DNA from: Chryseobacterium sp.
GTDB lineage: Bacteria; Bacteroidota; Bacteroidia; Flavobacteriales; Weeksellaceae
Direction: 5' to 3'
Assembly: GCA_031277615.1 (NCBI GenBank)
Contig: JAITMC010000025.1
Location: forward strand, 62,001 to 126,000
Length of the DNA: 64,000 nucleotides
The notes beneath the pieces were generated by a model. It searched no databases. It worked only from the letters and a program-made list of their open reading frames with translations, and was not told the origin of the DNA. The stretch's first letter is position 1. Every line of letters begins with the position of its first letter. Below are positions 25,910 through 35,102 of this stretch, one piece after another. The translations under genes were made by a program, and so were the position numbers.

Positions 25910-27577
25910 ATGAAAGCGTTAAAAACCTTAAACCCTTATTTTTGGAAGCACAAAATACTTTTGTTTTGGGGGTTCTTATTTATCATTGCCAGTAATTTTT
26001 TCAATATATACAAAGTTCAGTTCATCGGAAAATCTGTAGATCAGCTTGCTGACATGAAAAACGGAAGCCTGGGCTTCAACAGACAGGTATTGATCTATGT
26101 GGCTATTATTGTCGGAAGTTCTCTTCTGACAGGATTTTTCACCTTTATGATGAGACAGACGATCATCGTCGCCTCCCGGAGAATTGAATATGAACTGAAA
26201 AATAAAATTTACAGGCATTATCAGGATCTGTCCTTAACGGATTATAAGCAAACTACGATCGGGGATCTTATGAACAGGCTCAGTGAGGATGTTGTAGCCG
26301 TAAGGATGTATCTCGGTCCGGGAGTGATGTATGTGGTAAACCTTGTTGTTCTTGTTCTGATTACAGCCATCTATATGGTGAATACGGATGCTTCCATGAC
26401 GCTATGGACGCTATTGCCACTTCCTATTCTATCTTATATTATATTTAAGGTAAGTTCCATCATCAATCAGAAATCGAAGATCATGCAGAAAAGCCAGTCT
26501 GCGATTTCCACCTTCGTTCAGGACAGCTTTTCCGGGATCCGTGTGGTTAAGTTTTTTGCCAAGGAAAAATATATTGAAAAAAACTACGGCATCAAAGTAA
26601 CCGATTACCAGGACAAAGCTCTGGATTTAGCAAAAACCGAAGCATACTTCTTTACCATTATTTTATTTGTAATCGGACTTCTGAACGTATCCGTCATCTG
26701 GATCGGGGGGCAGAAATATATTGCAGGAGAATTAAGTGTGGGTAAAATTGCCGATTTCTTTATGTATATCAATATTCTGATCTGGCCGTTTTCTATGGTG
26801 GGCTGGGTAACTTCTGTCAATCAGAGAGCGGAAGCTTCCATGCAGAGAATTAATGAATTTATGGATAAGAAATCAGATATTGTCAATACCAATTCTGAGA
26901 ATTACCCGATCAGAGGCGATATTGAGTTCAGAAATGTGACGTATGTTTATCCGAATACGGGAATCAAAGCTCTGGATCATTTAAGCTTTAAAATCAATGC
27001 AGGAGAATCCCTGGCCATTATGGGAAAAACAGGAAGTGGAAAATCTACCATTGCCCTGCTTCTATGCCGTTTGATTGATCCTACCGAAGGGGAAATCTTC
27101 ATTGACGGAAAGAATCTTAAGGAACATAATCTGGAAAACTACAGAAAATTCATTGGTTATATTCCTCAGGAAAGCTATTTATTCTCAGATTCTATTGAAA
27201 ATAATATTGGTTTTGCCATCGACCATCCTTCGCATGAGAAAGTGGTGGAATATGCAAAAATTGCAGACGTTGATAAAAATATTGTTGAATTTAAAGAGCA
27301 GTATAAAACACTTGTAGGTGAACGCGGGGTGATGCTTTCGGGAGGTCAGAAACAAAGAATTTGTATCGCAAGAGCTCTGATTAAGGACCCGAATATCATC
27401 ATTTTTGACGATTCTCTATCTGCTCTGGACACCGAAACCGAGCAGAATATTCTTGAAAATATCGATAAAAAAATCCGTAACGCAACTTCCATAATCATCA
27501 CACACAGAGAGTCTAGCGCCCAAAAAGCAGATAAAATTCTCAACCTTACCGAAATTGCCAATTCTGTAACCGCATAG
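25910..27577 (+). CDS. ABC exporter, fused permease and ATPase (ABCB/MsbA type)
   Basis: This 555-aa half-transporter works as a dimer in the inner membrane. Residues ~1-310 contain six membrane helices with coupling segments (YELKNKIYRHYQDLSLTDY, then TTIGDLMNRLSEDV). The nucleotide-binding domain follows: Walker A GKTGSGKST (~372), Q-loop YIPQESYLFSD, signature LSGGQKQR (~475), Walker B IIIFDDSLSALD, and a switch His in ITHR. No C39 peptidase domain is present, so it is not a bacteriocin-processing exporter. Substrate unknown (lipid or drug). It is divergent from nusB. Confidence 0.93.
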   Translation: MKALKTLNPYFWKHKILLFWGFLFIIASNFFNIYKVQFIGKSVDQLADMKNGSLGFNRQVLIYVAIIVGSSLLTGFFTFMMRQTIIVASRRIEYELKNKIYRHYQDLSLTDYKQTTIGDLMNRLSEDVVAVRMYLGPGVMYVVNLVVLVLITAIYMVNTDASMTLWTLLPLPILSYIIFKVSSIINQKSKIMQKSQSAISTFVQDSFSGIRVVKFFAKEKYIEKNYGIKVTDYQDKALDLAKTEAYFFTIILFVIGLLNVSVIWIGGQKYIAGELSVGKIADFFMYINILIWPFSMVGWVTSVNQRAEASMQRINEFMDKKSDIVNTNSENYPIRGDIEFRNVTYVYPNTGIKALDHLSFKINAGESLAIMGKTGSGKSTIALLLCRLIDPTEGEIFIDGKNLKEHNLENYRKFIGYIPQESYLFSDSIENNIGFAIDHPSHEKVVEYAKIADVDKNIVEFKEQYKTLVGERGVMLSGGQKQRICIARALIKDPNIIIFDDSLSALDTETEQNILENIDKKIRNATSIIITHRESSAQKADKILNLTEIANSVTA

Positions 27578-27617
27578 CCATTTCGTTCCCAATTGTTAAA
27601 TAAATCATAAAAAAAAT

Positions 27618-27647
27618 TTTGTGATTAAAAGAATTCTTTTATATTTG
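27618..27647 (+). promoter_or_regulatory. Consensus Bacteroidota promoter of the PUR-family gene
   Basis: TTTG (27618-27621), an 18-bp spacer, then TATATTTG (27640-27647) match the sigma-ABfr-type consensus closely. The leader to the ATG at 27677 is about 25 nt. Confidence 0.7.
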
Positions 27648-27676
27648 TTCTTAACAAGATTAAAAAATATCTAACA

Positions 27677-28012
27677 ATGAGTGAATACAAGGAACGCCAT
27701 GAAAATGAAATTTTCACGAAGGTGTTAAAAGCAGGGAGAAGAACTTATTTCTTTGATGTGCGCGAGACGAAAGCAGGAGATTATTATCTTACGATTACCG
27801 AAAGCAAAAAGAATTTCGGAGAGAATGGGGAAGCTACATTCGAGAAGCACAAAATTTATCTTTACAAAGAAGATTTTAAAAGTTTTCAGGAGATGTTTAA
27901 TGAGTCCACAGATTTCATCATTAACGAAAAGGGTGAGGATGTAATTTCAGAAAAACATGACAAAGACTTCAAAAGCAGATCATACACGATTGATTCTGAC
28001 GATGAAGTTTAA
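27677..28012 (+). CDS. PUR family DNA/RNA-binding protein (DUF3276)
   Basis: This 111-aa protein holds one PUR repeat (IFTKVLKAGRRTYFFDVRETK, then DYYLTITESKK and FEKHKIYLYKEDFKSFQEMF). In Bacteroidota and Borrelia, PUR proteins bind single-stranded nucleic acids as dimers and may act as global regulators. The acidic tail (DSDDEV) is typical. It has its own strong promoter and a terminator, so it is monocistronic. Confidence 0.93.
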   Translation: MSEYKERHENEIFTKVLKAGRRTYFFDVRETKAGDYYLTITESKKNFGENGEATFEKHKIYLYKEDFKSFQEMFNESTDFIINEKGEDVISEKHDKDFKSRSYTIDSDDEV

Positions 28013-28032
28013 AAAAAGAATATTCTAAAAAC

Positions 28033-28060
28033 ACAAGCATCTGAAAAAGATGCTTTTTTT
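28033..28060 (+). terminator. Terminator of the PUR-family gene
   Basis: AAGCATCT-GAAAA-AGATGCTT is followed by T7, about 20 bp after the stop. Confidence 0.85.
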
Positions 28061-28072
28061 GTGCCTGAGAGT

Positions 28073-28103
28073 GGCTTATGGCTTATGGCTTATGGCTTAT
28101 GGC
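28073..28103. repeat. GGCTTAT tandem repeat, 4.4 copies
   Basis: Four exact 7-bp units plus GGC lie between two convergent genes, framed by their terminators. Copy number is likely to vary between strains. Confidence 0.75.
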
Positions 28104-28113
28104 AAAATTATTA

Positions 28114-28144
28114 AAAAAAGGTGCACCTATAAAAGTACACCTTT
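28114..28144 (-). terminator. Terminator of the DUF4132 gene
   Basis: AAAGGTGCAC / GTACACCTTT (one mismatch) has an 8-nt loop. On the minus strand it is followed by a run of T, 30 bp beyond the DUF4132 stop. Confidence 0.75.
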
Positions 28145-28174
28145 AATTTTCATCAAATTTTACCCCTTGTTTCC

Positions 28175-31100
28175 CTAAACAAATTCCCGCTTGATCTGGG
28201 AAAGTATGGTCGGATCCTGGATTTCATTGTCTTTAGCGAGCAACAGGACCTTAGACAGGACTTCTGCGGATCTCGGATCATCATCGGCAAAAGGCAGGAA
28301 TAGCCTTCCTCTGTGCTGAGAATGGACAGGAAGTATGGATAAGTATCTTCCCGGAGTCTGATGCACAACCGCACTTCCCAGATGAACACTGTATTCAGCC
28401 ATCTGACCTTTTATCAATACATGTGAACCTTCGATTCTGATATTATCCAATTTAAACAGACGCGCTGTTTCTTTCATCAGTACGGCTCTCATTTCAATAG
28501 AGGAATGACTGGCTTCCGGATCTACACCTCCTACATGCGCTACTGAAACGACCAGATCCACATCCCGCATGACTTCTGAGAACAGCCGTGGATTGATCTC
28601 CTCAAAAGGGATGTTTTTATAGGTTTTCAGCGAATGGAATTCGATGGTTTCTAAGGTCGGACTTTCTATGTCAGCAGGTGAAAACCAGTCTGCCATGGCG
28701 TAAAGCTTCACCTGGAAGCCTTCTTTATGATAAACCTTCTGTAATCCTTCTTCATGATCTACTTTCCATCCTCTTGTTTTCAGAAGGGCTAAAGTCTGCT
28801 TCGGCTGGATCTGATGCCCGGCATAACGTCGTGAAACTGATTTTTCCTGCAGTTCATCCGGCGTCGGCACATACAGTTCCCTGAAGATTTGTTTGAATGG
28901 CTGAACCAGCTTTTCTGTAAAGCAGTAATGCTGATAATCACTCCACACATCATGTTCGTGCAGGTCTACACAATGCGCAATACGTAAAGTGCTTCCTTCA
29001 TCCAGCTCCTGAATTTCGCCGTGGGCAGTGACAAGATTTCCATCATGGAAAAAACCTATTTTATGATCATTGGAAATGAATACAAGCTTTTCCAGATGCT
29101 TTACAATAACCGGATGTTCAAAAAGCGTCGCGATTTCTTTCAGTAAGAATTCATCGCCTCTGATCATGGCTTCTTCCAATCCTTTTCGGGAGCGGGTCCA
29201 CTGTTCGCGCATGATCTTGCGGTAACTTCCTAATTCGATTACCGCTTTATCTTTCTTAATTTTCGGAGGAATCGATTTCAGTTGTTTATCATCTCTGAAG
29301 ACCACAATTTCAGCCTTTCCATCGGTTTCGATAATTAATCCTACCGTTAGACCCTCTACAGTTACCTGTGTTTCTTTGGACAGCAGGCTTTGAATCTGTT
29401 TGGTCTCCATTGGCCAGGTCAGCCTGATAGGATCAGGATATCCGGCATTTCTTGCCAGGTTTTCCAAAGCAACCCTCACCGCCAATGCTTCACTGGACTG
29501 TTTCATAGAACCGAATTCACGGCTTTCCTTTTTGAACTGCTGTATATATTCATACCGGCTCAGCACATCTTTCTCCGGATTGGTCTTACTTAAAGGAACA
29601 AGGCCATATACCCGGAGAAAATCCTGATCTCTTTTGTCTTTTACTTTCGCTGTTACTTCTTTTATTTTCAGGCTTCCGGTAAGAGTATCGGAATATAACC
29701 TTGCCCGGCGGTGTCCGTTTCCGTCAGAAATATATTTGGCGGATTCGTAAAGCATTTCCCAGCGGGCTTTCCCCAATTCTTTATAAGCCTGGGTAAACCA
29801 GTCTTTATCTACCGCTCCGTCTTTAAATTCCTGAATATCTACGGATGAATATTTAGCGGCTTCACTTTCCAGTTCCGAGTTCTGTTCCTGGTAAGCTCCG
29901 GTTTTGGTATGGGCATGCATCCACCATATCGCCGAATCCAGGCCTTTCCAGCCCAGATAGCTGCTCACGAATTTCTGCCACTGCGGAGCATATACCGCTG
30001 CCTGTATCAGACGAAGTTCAGTAATCTTTTCTTTGCTCACCATTTCATTGAATGATTTCTGGGTATCTGTTTCCAAAGGATGACACTGAGATAACAGATA
30101 AGAAAACAATTTCTGTTTGGTCATGCTTTCGTTACCATAACTGTAGATGTAATTGGCGTACAGTCCGGATTTACCCAGTCCTTTCAGAATCTGCACAAAC
30201 CTGTCCGCCCCGTAAATGGCCCGGAATTCCTGTACAAAATGAGAAACTGCGGTATTGGCATCTCCACGGATCAGTTCCACATCCAGGAATTTATTCTGTA
30301 TTTCTGTAATAATCGGTTTAAGGAAAGGGAATATTTCCAGCAGGTTCATACTGTTCTGATAGAATTTTACAGCAGTAAGGCTTCTTATGACAGAGTCCCC
30401 AGTGAAAATTCCTTCATACAGTTCATCTTTGGTTATGATTTTCAGTTCAAATGCTCTGCAGAACAGGTAAAAGTCAGGAACGGTATGTTTAATATTTTCC
30501 GGCAGCCCGTTAAACTGCATCCAGCGGAACAGGTTCCATAGTTTAGTCAGCTGTTCGTCTGTAACTGTCTGGAAAGGAACAGCGTCTAAGAACAGATTGA
30601 AAAAGCCTGTCTGCTGCCATCCATTCCCGTCATACCTATAATAATGATCATTTTCTTTTGCTTTATGATTGATTATTTCTTCCGGAAGATTGGCAAAAAG
30701 GGTACTGCTGAGATCCAGTAAGAAATCTGTTTTTTCTTCAAATACAAATTTAAGCTGTAGCGAATCCAGAATATATTTAATCGGATTATCCCAGAAATAG
30801 CCGCCTTTTTTAGGATTGGGGAGCACATCTTTACAGTAGAATACGTAATTCTCTAAGAAATCTCTGAATTTTTTACGGTCACAGCTTTCGGCAAATGTCA
30901 GCAGGAAGAGGTCACGCGGCTGAAGGCCGGAATCTTTATACCATTGTTCCCAGACATCATGCAACGGATAATTCTCTGCCAGCTGTGTTCCTGTAAAACC
31001 TTCTGTATTTCTTTTGATCTGACGGAAAGTATTTCCCAGCAATACTTTATCCATAGAATTATCCCAGTTTTCGGACTCATATTCATAATCTTTATAGCTG

Positions 31101-33214
31101 AGGAAGAGATCATTCAGCTTTTTAAGTTCTGCTTTTACCTTGCTTAACGTTTGGCTAAAACCATATTTATCTTTTTTAACGGCTTGTGCATATACGGAAT
31201 CTGCTTTTACTTCCGGCAGCACGAATGTAGAAATCACTGCCGGATCATAGAATCCGAAGCCATTTTCGGGAGACAGCTGCTGTTGATCTCCTGAAGGATT
31301 AATTTGATTCAGCAGATTCTGCTCTCTTTCGGAGATTTTGGTTCTTTCGGAGTAGTGTTTTGTCCATTCCGTAATTTGCGCCGGTACTCTCCTGTTTTTC
31401 TGAAGCTGAAGCATCAGGTCCAGTGAAGCAATTCTTTGCTCAACATCTCCTTTGGTCATCAGTTCCTCTACCAAAGGAACTGCGGCTTCATCTTCCTGCT
31501 GTACCACCAGCTCTATCAGTTTTTTACGGAGTGTTCCGCCCTTTCTTTTGAACATATCGAAGAAAGTCATTATTTCGTCTTTATTCAAAGGATTCTGAAG
31601 CAATACGTTCATTCCTGAAGCGATGAGTGATTCTCCCCTGTCTTTTATAATCCTGAAAGCAAATTCTTTCTGAAAAGGAGTGACAGCCTTTTTCTTTTTC
31701 CCCATTCCGTAAGAGAAAGAATAGCAGTAAAAATCACCTAAAAGAGCCCTCGTCAGCTGCTCACGCAATGAAAGATCAAACTGGTCAAAGTATGAGAGAA
31801 CCACATCCAGCTTGGCTTCATCTTCTCCTACCAGATAAAACATTGAAGAATAAAAATGGCTTTTACTGAAGGTAGCGTTGAGCCATGAGAATATTTTTCC
31901 TTCAAATTTCTTTTCTTTGACGTCAATCCTCTGAGTCAGTTCATGCAGTTTTTCAAAGAAATCAGGATAATCTGCATTGTTGATATAGAATTTTGATTCT
32001 GTATTGAAGCTTAACAGTGAAGACAGCGGATTTCCAACGAAAGCCAGCACCTGAAGATCATCTTGCTGAATCGCCTTATAAAACAGCGGCATCTGGATGT
32101 AGGGATCTCCTGTTTCCACAGCAAATTTTATTGCCAGACATTTTTTTTCTGTAGTTCCTTTATCAAAAAGCTGGTGCAGGTAAGGTACTGTTTTTTCTAC
32201 ATCCCAGACTGCCTGAACCCAAAGCGCCATATAGACTTCGTTATTGTTCTTACTTTTGATGGCTGTAGGTATCTGCTCTGGATTATTGAAATAGGTATCT
32301 GCTAATGTCACAATATTCTTTACCACAGATTCTTTTTCCGCATCCCATCCTAAACCGGTCCATGTATCTATCGCTCTTACAACAGACGAAAAACGGGTAA
32401 GCTTATGCTCAAGAATTACACGAATCATGTACTGAAGAGCACCTATGCTGGTTTCATCCAGGGCTTCCAATATGGTCTGGCGAAGACCTTCCTGTCGCTG
32501 GGCTGCCAGCAGTAACTTTTCCACGAGTTCCCAACAATGCTGCTGCTCACTGTTCAACAGTGCTTTTATGATATTCCGGGATATTTTCCCTTCAGCATGC
32601 TTGTTGAAAATAATGTCTTCAATCAGCTGGTAAACCGCTTTATTTCCTGTATCAATCGCTGCTGACCAGATATAAAACTGGGATGAGTTATTGGTTACCT
32701 GCTGATCATAAATAATCTGCTCTTCCAGTGAAAGATCGTAATTCTGATTACCATTGTAACTATAGATCATGGGGTACTTCATCAGTTCCCGGATCAGGTT
32801 AACCTGGTTAAGCTGGGTATACAGCTCATTTTCCGGTGCACGGAACGAACGCCGGTAATACCCTGTCTGATACATTTTATAAGCCATCTTATTCCACACA
32901 TATTTTACCAGATCAGCGTAATCCCCAAAGAAGTAAACCAGCATTTCATAGTAATCCGGGTCATCCCATAAGTTGGGTTTCATATATTCTTTCAGCTTTT
33001 CGGCATCCTTAAAGCCTAAAGCCAATGCCTGATAATAGTTAGGTTTTCCCTTAAGCAATACAGCCATCTCAGCAACCTCCTTTTTGAGCACAGGTTTATC
33101 CGGGAAGACCCGTGACGAAATATTTCCTTCTGACAATGCAATCAGATCTTTCCTCAGTTTTTCATAATAATTGTTGACTAGAATCTTTGATTTTAGTTTT
33201 TCTGTAATTTCCAT
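28175..33214 (-). CDS. DUF4132 domain giant protein
   Basis: This 1679-aa soluble protein has no signal or TM segment. Residues ~1-650 are HEAT-like alpha-helical repeats. The C-terminal ~350 residues match the DUF4132 layout (a KGLEEAMIRGDEF helix, IAHCVDLHEHDVWSDYQHYCF, QPFKQIFRELYVPTPDE, SRRYAGHQIQPKQTLALLKTR, VSVAHVGGVDPEAS, MRAVLMKETARLF). E. coli YehI/MolR carry the same domain; function is unknown. It lies 24 bp after the 144-aa gene, on the same strand, and they probably form a two-gene operon. The gene is 5 kb and intact. Confidence 0.85.
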   Translation of the reverse strand: MEITEKLKSKILVNNYYEKLRKDLIALSEGNISSRVFPDKPVLKKEVAEMAVLLKGKPNYYQALALGFKDAEKLKEYMKPNLWDDPDYYEMLVYFFGDYADLVKYVWNKMAYKMYQTGYYRRSFRAPENELYTQLNQVNLIRELMKYPMIYSYNGNQNYDLSLEEQIIYDQQVTNNSSQFYIWSAAIDTGNKAVYQLIEDIIFNKHAEGKISRNIIKALLNSEQQHCWELVEKLLLAAQRQEGLRQTILEALDETSIGALQYMIRVILEHKLTRFSSVVRAIDTWTGLGWDAEKESVVKNIVTLADTYFNNPEQIPTAIKSKNNNEVYMALWVQAVWDVEKTVPYLHQLFDKGTTEKKCLAIKFAVETGDPYIQMPLFYKAIQQDDLQVLAFVGNPLSSLLSFNTESKFYINNADYPDFFEKLHELTQRIDVKEKKFEGKIFSWLNATFSKSHFYSSMFYLVGEDEAKLDVVLSYFDQFDLSLREQLTRALLGDFYCYSFSYGMGKKKKAVTPFQKEFAFRIIKDRGESLIASGMNVLLQNPLNKDEIMTFFDMFKRKGGTLRKKLIELVVQQEDEAAVPLVEELMTKGDVEQRIASLDLMLQLQKNRRVPAQITEWTKHYSERTKISEREQNLLNQINPSGDQQQLSPENGFGFYDPAVISTFVLPEVKADSVYAQAVKKDKYGFSQTLSKVKAELKKLNDLFLSYKDYEYESENWDNSMDKVLLGNTFRQIKRNTEGFTGTQLAENYPLHDVWEQWYKDSGLQPRDLFLLTFAESCDRKKFRDFLENYVFYCKDVLPNPKKGGYFWDNPIKYILDSLQLKFVFEEKTDFLLDLSSTLFANLPEEIINHKAKENDHYYRYDGNGWQQTGFFNLFLDAVPFQTVTDEQLTKLWNLFRWMQFNGLPENIKHTVPDFYLFCRAFELKIITKDELYEGIFTGDSVIRSLTAVKFYQNSMNLLEIFPFLKPIITEIQNKFLDVELIRGDANTAVSHFVQEFRAIYGADRFVQILKGLGKSGLYANYIYSYGNESMTKQKLFSYLLSQCHPLETDTQKSFNEMVSKEKITELRLIQAAVYAPQWQKFVSSYLGWKGLDSAIWWMHAHTKTGAYQEQNSELESEAAKYSSVDIQEFKDGAVDKDWFTQAYKELGKARWEMLYESAKYISDGNGHRRARLYSDTLTGSLKIKEVTAKVKDKRDQDFLRVYGLVPLSKTNPEKDVLSRYEYIQQFKKESREFGSMKQSSEALAVRVALENLARNAGYPDPIRLTWPMETKQIQSLLSKETQVTVEGLTVGLIIETDGKAEIVVFRDDKQLKSIPPKIKKDKAVIELGSYRKIMREQWTRSRKGLEEAMIRGDEFLLKEIATLFEHPVIVKHLEKLVFISNDHKIGFFHDGNLVTAHGEIQELDEGSTLRIAHCVDLHEHDVWSDYQHYCFTEKLVQPFKQIFRELYVPTPDELQEKSVSRRYAGHQIQPKQTLALLKTRGWKVDHEEGLQKVYHKEGFQVKLYAMADWFSPADIESPTLETIEFHSLKTYKNIPFEEINPRLFSEVMRDVDLVVSVAHVGGVDPEASHSSIEMRAVLMKETARLFKLDNIRIEGSHVLIKGQMAEYSVHLGSAVVHQTPGRYLSILPVHSQHRGRLFLPFADDDPRSAEVLSKVLLLAKDNEIQDPTILSQIKREFV

Positions 33215-33238
33215 GTATCTTGTTACTTAGTGTGATTA

Positions 33239-33673
33239 TTACCAATAGCTTCCTGCAAGAAAGGTGAGCCTGATGAAAGCAAATGTATGCTCCAGACTCA
33301 AGTCGATGGTTTGGGTAAGGTCTTCAAGCTGCTCATCATTATAAAATACGGCAAACATTCCGTCTTCGAAGGCCTGAACGGCATTTTCCTGTGCCCTGGC
33401 AAGATCTGCTCTTTTTTGGTTGTAAATACTTCCGAAGCCCACTTTACCGGTATCGGTAAGAATATTCAGGTAATTTTCTGTGGGGATTTTAGTATAATCT
33501 TCATCTTCGAGTTCAAATGATCGGGCATTGAAAGCCTCTACCTGCTGCTGAACGATGAGCTTCAATAATTGTTCTAACGCAATTGTATTTTCCGTGTATT
33601 CGATGTCAATTTTCTGTTCCGAAAGGACAGGATGCTTCTTTCCTAATTGCTTTACGATAATTTTTATTTCCAT
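33239..33673 (-). CDS. Small partner protein of the DUF4132 gene
   Basis: This 144-aa cytosolic acidic protein begins MEIKIIVKQLGKKHPVL and holds LEQLLKLIVQQQVEAFNAR, a YLNILTDTGKVGFGSIYN segment and QAFEDGMFAVFYNDEQLEDL, ending in Leu/Phe-rich strands. I recognise it only as a type found directly upstream of DUF4132 genes. The tight spacing (24 bp) suggests the two proteins act together. No catalytic motif is visible. Confidence 0.75.
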   Translation of the reverse strand: MEIKIIVKQLGKKHPVLSEQKIDIEYTENTIALEQLLKLIVQQQVEAFNARSFELEDEDYTKIPTENYLNILTDTGKVGFGSIYNQKRADLARAQENAVQAFEDGMFAVFYNDEQLEDLTQTIDLSLEHTFAFIRLTFLAGSYW

Positions 33674-33810
33674 ATTTGGTGTTAGTGTGGACTAAATATA
33701 GGAAAATTTTTGTCTGCCCGATGAGCTGTTTTCTGTTTTATGACGAATATCAAGAAAAAACGGAGTGCGTGGTAATAAAAGAGTCCGGGAAGTTATGATT
33801 TTACTTTTTT

Positions 33811-33920
33811 AGCCCTGATAGAAACGGTTACCCCGCAACATGCGTCAGAGGGTTGGAAGGCTTATGCGTTGGAGCGAAGGGCGTGAGGAGTATGAGTGGA
33901 TAGCAGGATTAAGCTCCTGA
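33811..33920 (+). repeat. Candidate dispersed intergenic element (AGCCCTGATAGAAACGG...GGATAGCAGGATTAAGCTCCT)
   Basis: The sequence starts AGCCCTGATAGAAACGG and ends GGATAGCAGGATTAAGCTCC, with a GC-rich middle that could fold. From memory, very similar boundary sequences recur between genes in Flavobacterium and Chryseobacterium genomes. Only one copy is in this window, so the repeat status is not shown here. Confidence 0.45.
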
Positions 33921-34159
33921 AAAAGAAAAGATTTGCTCCATCTGCGGAATCTGCGAGAGAACATATACCATAACATTCGTGAATCTTTGAGAAATTATCT
34001 AAACATAGAAACAAAAACCAATTTACGTTCATCTATTTTTTATATTGGTCCCCAACTTTTGCGCTTAATCCCATTATAAATTATTTTGATAAAAGAAGTG
34101 CAAATGCTTCCGCTGGATCTCTTAATGCAAAAATTAAAAACTTCAGAATGCACAAAATA

Positions 34160-34190
34160 AAAAAAGTACACTTAAAAAGTGTACTTTTTT
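34160..34190 (-). terminator. Terminator of tRNA-His
   Basis: A perfect stem AAAAAGTACACTT / AAGTGTACTTTTT with an AAA loop directly follows the 3' end of the tRNA gene on the minus strand. Confidence 0.85.
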
Positions 34191-34191
34191 G

Positions 34192-34266
<75 letters not shown>

Positions 34267-34301
34267 GTTTTGTGAGTGCAAATATAGGAAAGATTTTTTA
34301 A

Positions 34302-35021
34302 TTACAAAACAATTCCATCAAAATTTTTCATTGCAATTAATTTTTCTGTGGTAAAGCCCTCAGCATAAGCAACTCCTGATAACCTGCCTAAATCCTGAGC
34401 ACGGTAAGTAAGACTCTCGAAAAAGTCTTTTGTGGCAATCGGGGTAACAGGTTCTTTAGAAGTTGGGTCATAAAACTGGGTTTTGAATGCCATACATGCA
34501 GCGATCTTTTTATCGAGATGCTCAGAGATGTCGATTACGAATTCCGGTTTGATATCTTTCCACTGAATGTAGTGAAAAATATGCTTCGGTCTCCAGACTT
34601 CCTGATTTTCTCCGTCCAGTACGGTTTCAATTTTCCTCAGTCCGGATAAAAAGCACGCATCCGACACTAATTTCGCTCCTTTTGCATGATCCGGATGTCT
34701 ATCATCAATAGCATTGGCTAAGACGATTTCCGGCCTGTATCTGCGAATCATTTTTACGATCCTCATCTGGTAATCTTCCGAGTTCACCAAAAAGCCGTCT
34801 TTCATTCCGAGATTTTCTCTGGCGGAGACTCCGAGAATCTTTGCAGATTCTGCTGCTTCTTCTTTTCGGGTTTCATCGGTTCCTCTGGTTCCGAGTTCTC
34901 CTTTGGTAAGATCTACAATCACGCAGGTCTTTCCTTCCGAAATCAGTTTGGCAATAGTTCCGCCACATCCCAGCTCTACATCATCAGGATGGGCTCCAAA
35001 AGCAAGTATATCAGTTTTCAT
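34302..35021 (-). CDS. bshB1: Bacillithiol biosynthesis deacetylase BshB1
   Basis: BshB1 removes the acetyl group from GlcNAc-malate, the second step of bacillithiol synthesis. From the ATG at 35021 the protein is 239 aa and begins MKTDILAFGAHPDDVELGCGG, with the zinc-binding AHPDD at residues 10-14 and the usual LIF-family start. The frame is open 12 codons further upstream, but that part is unrelated to the family. IDDRHPDHAKGAKL carries the second metal and catalytic His. It is a single-gene unit, flanked by tRNA-His and a terminator. Confidence 0.94.
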   Translation of the reverse strand: MKTDILAFGAHPDDVELGCGGTIAKLISEGKTCVIVDLTKGELGTRGTDETRKEEAAESAKILGVSARENLGMKDGFLVNSEDYQMRIVKMIRRYRPEIVLANAIDDRHPDHAKGAKLVSDACFLSGLRKIETVLDGENQEVWRPKHIFHYIQWKDIKPEFVIDISEHLDKKIAACMAFKTQFYDPTSKEPVTPIATKDFFESLTYRAQDLGRLSGVAYAEGFTTEKLIAMKNFDGIVL

Positions 35022-35044
35022 ACTTTCAAAGATAGGTTTAAAAT

Positions 35045-35078
35045 AAAAACTTCCCAAACATTACGAATGGGAAGTTTT
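35045..35078 (-). terminator. Terminator of the secreted TPR gene
   Basis: The stem AAAACTTCCCA / TGGGAAGTTTT has an 11-nt loop, followed on the minus strand by TTTTTATTTT. It lies 25 bp after the TPR stop and just before bshB1. Confidence 0.75.
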
Positions 35079-35102
35079 AATATCTGTAATTTAAATTTTA
35101 AA

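Larger units (their letters stand above)
33674..34191. other. 518-bp intergenic region with repeat-like sequence
   Basis: No credible ORF is present. It holds a 110-bp element (33811-33920) and sequence resembling a decayed CATCTGCGGAATCTGCGAGAG-type intergenic repeat (about 33930-33955). An AT-rich stretch follows, then the terminator of tRNA-His. GC content in 33811-33920 is visibly higher than around it. Confidence 0.6.

Noticed and set aside
25910..27577. Exporter for the cysteine-rich peptide
   Set aside because: It lacks the N-terminal C39 peptidase domain and lies 25 kb away beside nusB.
28073..28103. CRISPR-like array
   Set aside because: Units are 7 bp with no spacers; this is a simple tandem repeat.
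28678..33100. Many 60-100 codon plus-strand frames inside the DUF4132 gene
   Set aside because: They are antisense shadows of a clearly coding 5-kb gene; none shows a domain or promoter.
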